NCBI GenBank assembly: GCA_001792465.1
Contig: MGGO01000015.1
Coordinates: 14,626-24,392 of the forward strand
Source of the DNA: Candidatus Woesebacteria bacterium RIFCSPHIGHO2_01_FULL_44_10
GTDB taxonomy: Bacteria > Patescibacteriota > Microgenomatia > UBA8517
Direction of reading: 5' to 3'
Length of the DNA stretch: 9,767 nt
The notes under the pieces were generated by a model. That model was not told the DNA's origin. It did not search any database and saw nothing but the letters and a program-made list of their open reading frames with translations. Position numbers and translations under genes: made by a program. Of this stretch, positions 4,905 to 9,767 are shown one piece after another. How positions within the stretch are numbered: the stretch's first letter is position 1; every line of letters starts with the position of its first letter.

Positions 4905-7013
4905 GTGGACAAAGTTTACGATCACAAAAAATACGAGGCGGACATTTATAAGGCTTGGGAAACTTCTGGTGCTTTTACTCCCAAGGTAGACAAAAAACAA
5001 AAACCTTTCTGTTTGATTATGTCGCCGCCAAATGCAAATGATCCTTTGCACATTGGATACGCCAGGGAAATGTCAACTCAAGACATTCTTGTCCGTTATC
5101 ATCGCATGAGGGGTGAACCAACTCTTTGGTTGCCTGGCGCTGATCACGCTGGCATTGAAACTCAATATGTTTTTGAAAAGAGACTAAAAGAAAAAGGTAA
5201 AAGCCGTTTTGATTACGACCGCGAAACGCTTTACCAAATGATTTGGGATTACGTCGCCCAAAACAAGCACATCATGGAAAATCAACTTAGACAACTAGGT
5301 GCATCTTGCGATTGGACCAGAAACAAATTTACCCTCGACCCCGACATAGTAAAAGTCGTCTATCAAACATTTAAAAAACTTTACGACGAGGGGTTTGTTT
5401 ATCGGGGTGAACGGATTGTCAACTATTGCCCACGCTGTGGAACAAGTTTTTCTGAACTTGAAGTCGACCACGTCGAACGCGAAGACGAGATTTATTACCT
5501 CGATTATGGAGTCGTAACTATTGCCACCACTCGTCCGGAAACCATTTTTGCCGACGTTGCCGTAGCTGTTAATCCCAAGGATTCAAAGAATAAAAGACTC
5601 ATCGGCAAAAAAGCCATTATTCCTCTAATTAACCGTGAAATAGAAATTATTGGTGACAGCTTGGTTGATCCTAAATTTGGTACTGGAGCGCTCAAAATTA
5701 CTCCAGGGCACGATCCGGTTGACTTTGAAATTGGCCAAAAACACAAACTCCCAATAATCTCTGTTGTTGATGAAAACGGCAAGTTAACCAACACTCCGCA
5801 ACAATATACCGGCCTCTCTACTGCTGTTGCCCGCGAAAAAGTAGTCAATGACATTGAGGACACGGGGAAACTCGTTAAAGTTGAAAAAATAAAACATGTA
5901 GTCGGTGTTTGCTACCGGGATAAGGGTCTCATCGAACCAATAGTTTCAAAGCAATGGTTTATCAAAGTTGAGGCCCTGGCCAAGAAGGCCCTTACTGCAA
6001 TTAAAAACAAAAATGTTCGATTTGAAGCCATAAAATTTGAAAAGATTGCCACTCATTGGCTAAAGAACCTTAAAGACTGGAATATCAGCCGCCAGATTGT
6101 TTGGGGCATCAGAATCCCGGCTTGGCGCTGCGATAAATGCTTAGAGTGGACCGTCTCCGGCGGGGCTCCTCCTGCCGAATGTCCAATGTGCGGAAACAAA
6201 AAACTAACTCAAGACGCTGACACCTTTGACACTTGGTTTTCTTCGGGCCAGTGGCCCTTTGCTACGCTCAAGACAAATAAGCCCGGTGACTTTGACTATT
6301 TTTACCCGACCGCGATCATTAACCCAGCTTACGATATATTGCCATTCTGGGTTATCAGAATGATCATGCTCGGGTTATTTGCTACCAACAAAGTCCCCTT
6401 CGAAACAGTGCTTCTACACGGCTTGGTGCGAGACAAGCACGGTGTAAAAATAAGCAAATCTAAGGGCAACGTAATCAATCCAATCGAAGTGGCCAAGAAA
6501 TATGGGGCCGATGCCTTAAGGGTTGCTCTCATTTGGGGCTCCTTGGTCGAAAACGACAGTAGCCTGTCAGAAGAAAACATCAAAGGTCAGAGAAATTTTG
6601 CCAACAAGATTTGGAACATTAGCCGATTTGTTTTGATGAACAAATCGGAAACTCTAAGCACTAAACCCAAAATCCTAAAGCGGCCAAGAGCAAAAACCGA
6701 GGAGGACAAGAAAATTCTTGAGGGACTTAAAAAGGCAACGACGAAGATAACCAATGCATTGGAAAAATACCGACTCAATGAGGCGGCTGAGAAACTTTAT
6801 GATTTTATTTGGAACGACTTTGCCAACAAATATTTAGAGTCTACAAAAACCCGCAGAAACGAAGCCCAACCGATCCTCGAATACGTTCTGGCAACCAGCC
6901 TAAAACTGGCCCATCCTTTTATGCCCTTTGTAACCGAGGTCATATGGTCAACAAGCTTCGCACGAGACACAAAAGATTTGCTTATTACTAGTAATTGGCC
7001 GGAGAAGCACTAG
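4905..7013 (+). CDS. valS: Valyl-tRNA synthetase, compact form
   Basis: This class I enzyme charges tRNA-Val with valine in the cytoplasm. Visible in order are the N-terminal YDHKKYEADIYKAWETSGAF; a HIGH-type motif written HIGY (49-52) within PPNANDPLHIGYA; ValRS-type LPGADHAGIETQ; YCPRCGTSFSELEVDH; the CP1 editing domain with TTRPETIFADVAVAV and GTGALKITPGHDPVDFEIG; DWNISRQIVWGIRIPAW; a zinc ribbon with CDKC and CPMC pairs; DTFDTWFSSGQWPF; and KISKS (515-519). The anticodon-binding helical domain ends with AHPFMPFVTEVIW. At 702 aa it is far shorter than usual bacterial ValRS (roughly 860-950 aa): the chain stops right after the anticodon-binding domain, so the C-terminal coiled-coil arm is absent. 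The GTG start is supported by a promoter that would begin transcription there. The 3' end overlaps the opposing gene by 26 bases. Confidence 0.96.
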   Translation: MDKVYDHKKYEADIYKAWETSGAFTPKVDKKQKPFCLIMSPPNANDPLHIGYAREMSTQDILVRYHRMRGEPTLWLPGADHAGIETQYVFEKRLKEKGKSRFDYDRETLYQMIWDYVAQNKHIMENQLRQLGASCDWTRNKFTLDPDIVKVVYQTFKKLYDEGFVYRGERIVNYCPRCGTSFSELEVDHVEREDEIYYLDYGVVTIATTRPETIFADVAVAVNPKDSKNKRLIGKKAIIPLINREIEIIGDSLVDPKFGTGALKITPGHDPVDFEIGQKHKLPIISVVDENGKLTNTPQQYTGLSTAVAREKVVNDIEDTGKLVKVEKIKHVVGVCYRDKGLIEPIVSKQWFIKVEALAKKALTAIKNKNVRFEAIKFEKIATHWLKNLKDWNISRQIVWGIRIPAWRCDKCLEWTVSGGAPPAECPMCGNKKLTQDADTFDTWFSSGQWPFATLKTNKPGDFDYFYPTAIINPAYDILPFWVIRMIMLGLFATNKVPFETVLLHGLVRDKHGVKISKSKGNVINPIEVAKKYGADALRVALIWGSLVENDSSLSEENIKGQRNFANKIWNISRFVLMNKSETLSTKPKILKRPRAKTEEDKKILEGLKKATTKITNALEKYRLNEAAEKLYDFIWNDFANKYLESTKTRRNEAQPILEYVLATSLKLAHPFMPFVTEVIWSTSFARDTKDLLITSNWPEKH

Positions 7014-7407
7014 GTGAAGCACTCGCCGCTGGGCTAGCCGAAGGGCTTGCCGATGCGCTGGGAGACGACTCACTCGGAACCAAAGGATTCACCGCTGGTG
7101 CGTTAGTCGGAACAGAAAAAGGTGTCGAAAGTGGTCGGGTTGTCGCAACAGGAGTAGGTTGAGGCGAGAGTCCCCCACCCATGACAAAATAAGCTCCGGC
7201 TCCGGCAACGGCTAACACTAAAATTACCAAGGCGATCCACAAAACAATCTTCGAGCTTTCTTTTTTCTCCTCAGGCATAGACGGAGGTGTAGCAGAAACT
7301 GTTGGGGCTGGTACCGGAGCCACGGGCTCGGGCTGCTGAAAAGTAGGTGCCGGTGGAGCAACCACTGGTGGTTCAACCGGTTGCGCAGCTGGTGGGTTTT
7401 CGTCCAT
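6988..7407 (-). CDS. Small single-pass membrane protein with Pro-rich and Ser/Ala/Pro-rich flanks
   Basis: This 139-aa protein is not assignable to a known family. Residues 1-45 are Pro/Val/Ala-rich without regular secondary structure (MDENPPAAQP, VAPPAPTFQQP). A charged patch EEKKESSK (46-53) precedes one hydrophobic helix at 54-76 (IVLWIALVILVLAVAGAGAYF). The C-terminal tail is Thr/Pro-rich and then made of imperfect repeats of the SPSASP type up to the end (…SPANY). Such a tail resembles flexible wall-spanning or stalk segments; function is unknown. The architecture of Pro-rich N-terminus plus helix matches the start of the solute-binding protein at 1-774. The N-in, C-out topology is an inference from the charged patch. 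Upstream of the ATG, AAGG about 8 bases away could be a weak Shine-Dalgarno site. The 3' end overlaps valS. It could be a real gene of low complexity or the anchor remnant of a larger protein; the start, anchor and neat stop favour a real gene. Confidence 0.7.
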   Translation of the reverse strand: MDENPPAAQPVEPPVVAPPAPTFQQPEPVAPVPAPTVSATPPSMPEEKKESSKIVLWIALVILVLAVAGAGAYFVMGGGLSPQPTPVATTRPLSTPFSVPTNAPAVNPLVPSESSPSASASPSASPAASASPSASPANY

Positions 7408-7420
7408 AATTTACCTTAAC

Positions 7421-7428
7421 TGTAAATT
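7421..7428 (+). promoter_or_regulatory. Weak -10 candidate for the TPR-like gene
   Basis: TAAATT (7423-7428), preceded directly by TG, ends 6 bases before the ATG at 7435. That is the same geometry as the other leaderless-type starts in the window, but the match to TATAAT is only moderate and no -35 box was found. A minus-strand candidate, TACAGT (7424 down to 7419), overlaps it. Confidence 0.3.
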
Positions 7429-7434
7429 AATCTC

Positions 7435-7710
7435 ATGTCAAGTAAACTTATTAAAATTTTCTTCTTTTTCATTTTAGCTCTGACTCTTTTTAATCTAATC
7501 TCCTCTTTTCGGCCGCCACGGCAGATAGTTCTGGGACAACAAGTTGACTTGGAAAACCAAAAAGCTTTTTGGGAAGACATGATTTTTAAGTACCCTACTT
7601 ACAGACAAGCTTGGGAGGAACTGGCCAAAGTGGAGGAAAAATTAGGCAACACTAAGGAAGCCCAAGAAGCTGCGGACACGGCTAAACAGATTTCTCCTAA
7701 TTCTCCTTAA
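7435..7710 (+). CDS. Small membrane-anchored protein with one TPR-like repeat
   Basis: This 91-aa protein has an N-terminal basic start and a hydrophobic segment (about residues 7-24, KIFFFFILALTLFNLISS) that works as a signal anchor; no cysteine lipobox is seen. The C-terminal half fits one tetratricopeptide unit, residues about 57-90. It has Trp60, Leu63, Gly71, Ala76, Ala83 and Pro88 at TPR positions 4, 7, 15, 20, 27 and 32, preceded by a partial helix (KAFWEDMIFKYP). A single TPR needs partners or self-association, so it may be a small scaffold on the membrane (inference); no specific function is recognised. The start is divergent from the 7407 gene across 27 bases. The last 14 bases overlap the end of the bL25 gene on the other strand. 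Confidence 0.75.
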   Translation: MSSKLIKIFFFFILALTLFNLISSFRPPRQIVLGQQVDLENQKAFWEDMIFKYPTYRQAWEELAKVEEKLGNTKEAQEAADTAKQISPNSP

Positions 7711-8359
7711 CTTCCGGAGCTTCTGGAGCCGGCTCTGCGGCAGGGGCTTCACCTTCTACAGGAGCTTCTTCGGCCACAGGAGGCGGTGCTACTTCTTCCT
7801 CTTTTTGAGGTGGTTCAACTTTGGCAACTATTTGGTCCTCACCGGCCTCAAGTTTAACTTTTTCCCTATCATATTTTAAATCCTTAACCAGTATTGCCTG
7901 GTCAACTTCAACCAAACCAGAAATATCAACTTCGAATTTATCGGGTAAGTCGGTTGGGAGCGCTTCCACGTCAATTTCAGTCAGCTGATGGACCACTGTT
8001 CCAAGAGCTTGGCTCTCAGCCGGTGACTCCCCAATCAACTCCACAGGAACAGTTGCCGTAACTTTCTTGGTGAGATCAACCTGGCGAAAATCAACGTGAA
8101 GAGTTTCACCGGTTACCGGGTCTACCTGAATATTTGAGATCAAAACCGGTTTAACTAAAGTACCGACTGACAGCTCTACGACTGAGGTTTCCCCTGCTTC
8201 GTCATATACTTTCTTGAATTCGTCTTTCTTGACAGTTATTGTCTGTGACTTAACTTTGACGCCATAGACATTGGAAGGCAACAGACCCCCCCTGCGCAAG
8301 GTTTTTACTTTTCTACCAGTTAGCTTTCTGGCCTGAGCCGTTAGTTTGTACTTTTTCAT
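7697..8359 (-). CDS. rplY: Large-subunit ribosomal protein bL25 (CTC/TL5 type)
   Basis: This 220-aa two-domain bL25 binds 5S rRNA in the large ribosomal subunit. The N-terminal domain (about 1-92) starts KYKLTAQARKLTGRKVKTLRRGGLLPSNVYG and continues VVELSVG, then VLISNIQVDPVTGETLHVDFRQV. The C-terminal TL5-type beta domain (about 93-180) holds VPVELIGESPAE, VVHQLTEIDVEALPTDLPDKFEVDISGL and DQIVAKVE. A 40-residue Pro/Ala/Glu-rich acidic tail follows (APPPVAEEAPVEGEAPAA…), low complexity and probably disordered. E. coli L25 is only the first domain; the long form is common in other bacteria, including as the general stress protein Ctc of Bacillus. The gene starts 10 bases after the DUF4012 stop, with a purine-rich AAAGAAG before the ATG as a weak Shine-Dalgarno. 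A terminator-like hairpin just upstream could reduce read-through into it. Confidence 0.95.
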   Translation of the reverse strand: MKKYKLTAQARKLTGRKVKTLRRGGLLPSNVYGVKVKSQTITVKKDEFKKVYDEAGETSVVELSVGTLVKPVLISNIQVDPVTGETLHVDFRQVDLTKKVTATVPVELIGESPAESQALGTVVHQLTEIDVEALPTDLPDKFEVDISGLVEVDQAILVKDLKYDREKVKLEAGEDQIVAKVEPPQKEEEVAPPPVAEEAPVEGEAPAAEPAPEAPEVKEN

Positions 8360-8369
8360 TATTCTTCTT

Positions 8370-9767
8370 TCACCAAAAAAAGGATTTTACTAAATCCTCT
8401 GCCAAGCTTGTATTGTATACCAGATCCCCTTTTGGTTCAACAGACAAAGGCAAGGAAACATTTACACTAACCGGATCTGAGATGGTCCCAGCTTGTTTGC
8501 GCCAAAAAACTCTGTATTCTCCGGGCCTGGTGAAATCAAGGTTTGCTTTATCAGTCCAGGAAAATAGTATCTTTGAGCGCTGGCCTGAGGGGACTTCAAT
8601 GACTACACCTGCCTCAGCTCTGCCTGATTTTTCAAACACTTCTGGTTTCTTGGTCTGCCTACCGTCTATCGAATCTATCGTCACATCGTCAATTTCAACA
8701 TTCCCGGGTAATACCACCCGTATATAACTTTTGTACTTTCCGGCCAGCCCGAGCGACGCCGGAGAATTGTTTTTAATATCAACCACGAGGGAGTTTATTA
8801 TCTTTTTGTCTGCCACTTTGCTTGTTAGGACCATTTGCCGCTCAGTAAAATAGTTGGCTTTATTGACCCCAACATTGGCCTCAACCGCCCCGAAGACGCT
8901 GGTTGCACAGTTCCCTGCGCAATCGGCTACCGATATTTCCCCATCCCAACCCAAGTTAGATATTGCATTAGCCGCATCTTTATTGTGCAGAAAAACTTGG
9001 ATGTGCCGTTGCCTAAGATTGGTAACCATTTTTTTGGCAAGGGCTACGTAGTTTGTTTCGTTCAGCTGGCTAATTTGTGTCAACATTGCGCTGGCTAAAG
9101 CAGAGAGCAGATTGGCCTTTTTCCTTGATCCCGGAAAGAAGTCTTCTTCGACCTCATACTGGACACGCTCATACAGGTTTTTGGCGTCAATTGTTTGATT
9201 AAAATCGGCAACATGAACCGAACCAATCTGCTCCAACACCGATTTAGCTACTTCCAAATCAACCGCCACTACCCCATCGACAGACCGATCTATTTCTTTG
9301 TCCAGAAACCACTCAATTTGTGCAGCTGCAGTTGGAAAATCCGGGTCCCAATTGGCGTCTCTTAAAAACCAGTTTGCCTCCCCCAAATAGTATTTAATCG
9401 GAAGAGGTGGCTCGACGTGGCCTTTGAGCTGGCCGTCTGCAGAATAAACATCCATAACAGCAAGATCAAGGAGTTTACCTTTAGTGAAAGTTGCTAGAGC
9501 AAATGACCCAATGAACCCTCCCGTTGGCCGCAGCTCCATATTGTTTTGGAAAAGGATTAAATAGGTTTTTGTTGCTTGCCCCCCCAGAAGGTCGGGAAGA
9601 TTTCTCACCAGGCCAAGTGAGTTGGCCGCATAGAAACGTAAGGTTTTAAGTTCAGGAAATCTGCCTTTGGCTTCACTTTCCAAAAAGGACGTTTGTTGGT
9701 AAAGCGCTTCCAACTCAAGATTTAAACTCTCGGAAAGAGCCTCTACGTCATAGGGCTCGTCGTCAAA
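8370..9767 (-). CDS. DUF4012-domain cell-surface protein, N-terminus outside window
   Basis: The frame is open from the right edge to TGA at 8372-8370, giving 465 residues of the C-terminal part. The first visible residues are FDDEPYDVEAL, so the true start lies to the right; the in-frame TTG at 9713 is not needed as a start. DUF4012 is recognised from LILFQNNMELRPTGGFIGSF (about residues 70-88 of the visible part), VMDVYSADGQLKGHVEPP, NWFLRDANWDPDFPTAA and DGVVAVDLEVAKSVLEQIG. After it comes a beta-rich region with RVVLPGNVEIDDVTIDS and RPGEYRVFWRK, likely Ig-like. Family knowledge: DUF4012 proteins occur in Gram-positive and CPR bacteria, usually with an N-terminal membrane helix, and their biochemical role is unknown; they are often near envelope polysaccharide genes. 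bL25 follows 10 bases downstream. The last codons contain a terminator-like hairpin. Confidence 0.88.
   Translation of the reverse strand, partial: FDDEPYDVEALSESLNLELEALYQQTSFLESEAKGRFPELKTLRFYAANSLGLVRNLPDLLGGQATKTYLILFQNNMELRPTGGFIGSFALATFTKGKLLDLAVMDVYSADGQLKGHVEPPLPIKYYLGEANWFLRDANWDPDFPTAAAQIEWFLDKEIDRSVDGVVAVDLEVAKSVLEQIGSVHVADFNQTIDAKNLYERVQYEVEEDFFPGSRKKANLLSALASAMLTQISQLNETNYVALAKKMVTNLRQRHIQVFLHNKDAANAISNLGWDGEISVADCAGNCATSVFGAVEANVGVNKANYFTERQMVLTSKVADKKIINSLVVDIKNNSPASLGLAGKYKSYIRVVLPGNVEIDDVTIDSIDGRQTKKPEVFEKSGRAEAGVVIEVPSGQRSKILFSWTDKANLDFTRPGEYRVFWRKQAGTISDPVSVNVSLPLSVEPKGDLVYNTSLAEDLVKSFFW
8375..8398 (-). terminator. Terminator-like hairpin inside the end of the DUF4012 gene
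   Basis: Reading the minus strand, AGGATTT (8398-8392), loop AGTA and AAATCCT (8387-8381) form a perfect 7-bp stem, followed at once by a run of T (8380-8375). This is the shape of an intrinsic terminator, though the stem is AT-rich and so weak. It ends about 16 bases before the bL25 start and is translated as part of the DUF4012 C-terminus (VKSFFW). It would partly end transcription before bL25 or act as an attenuator. Confidence 0.5.

Noticed and set aside
7726..7735. Perfect palindrome GAGCCGGCTC near the end of bL25
   Set aside because: It lies in the Pro/Ala/Glu low-complexity coding tail and is explained by codon repetition; no T run follows on either strand.
8413..9098. Open frames on the plus strand opposite the DUF4012 gene, and similar antisense frames opposite VanW, tsaD and valS
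   Set aside because: No recognisable domains, no start signals, and they mirror strong coding sequence on the other strand.
9711..9713. TTG at 9713 as the start of the DUF4012 gene
   Set aside because: The frame is open to the right edge with plausible coding sequence, and the N-terminal membrane helix of the family is missing from the visible part, so the gene continues outside.
1..9767. CRISPR arrays, tRNA or rRNA genes, insertion sequences, phage genes
   Set aside because: No spaced direct repeats, cloverleaf-like sequence, transposase motifs or terminal inverted repeats were seen on either strand.

Overview
The window looks like a compact genome fragment from a Patescibacteria/CPR bacterium, most likely of the Microgenomates group. 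This assignment is an inference from gene content and style, not from a marker-gene search. Pointers are the small single-domain versions of core proteins (a 702-aa valyl-tRNA synthetase), a VanW protein, a DUF4012 protein, membrane proteins with proline-rich N-termini ahead of the anchor, almost no intergenic DNA, and few Shine-Dalgarno sites. TGA acts as an ordinary stop (DedA, DUF4012 protein), so the genetic code looks standard rather than the UGA=Gly code of Gracilibacteria/Absconditabacteria.

Layout. Positions 1-774 (minus) hold the N-terminal 258 residues of a membrane-anchored family-1 extracellular solute-binding protein that runs off the left edge. It is divergent from a VanW/G5 cell-wall protein (801-2522, plus). 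Then follow, all on plus, a ribbon-helix-helix antitoxin and PIN toxin pair (2564-3259), a DedA-family membrane protein (3282-3902), overlapping tsaD (3883-4887), and valS (4905-7013). valS collides tail-to-tail with a small single-pass Pro/Ser/Ala-rich protein (6988-7407, minus). That gene is divergent from a small TPR-like membrane protein (7435-7710, plus), which in turn collides tail-to-tail with bL25 (7697-8359, minus). bL25 lies directly downstream of a DUF4012 cell-surface protein (8370-9767, minus, N-terminus outside the window).

The genes divide into translation (TsaD for t6A tRNA modification, ValRS, bL25), envelope and transport (solute-binding protein, VanW, DedA, DUF4012, the two small membrane proteins) and one toxin-antitoxin module. 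No tRNA, rRNA, CRISPR array, transposon or phage gene was seen, and no stretch over 300 bases lacks a gene. I do not see a clearly new multi-gene system.

The most unusual signals are small. Extended -10 boxes (TGCTATnnT) sit 6-11 bases before start codons and suggest leaderless or near-leaderless mRNAs. A 25-bp near-perfect palindrome covers the -10 box and start codon of the antitoxin. Two arrays of 7-nt tandem repeats lie inside tsaD at variable loops. A terminator-like hairpin is embedded in the last codons of the DUF4012 gene just before bL25.
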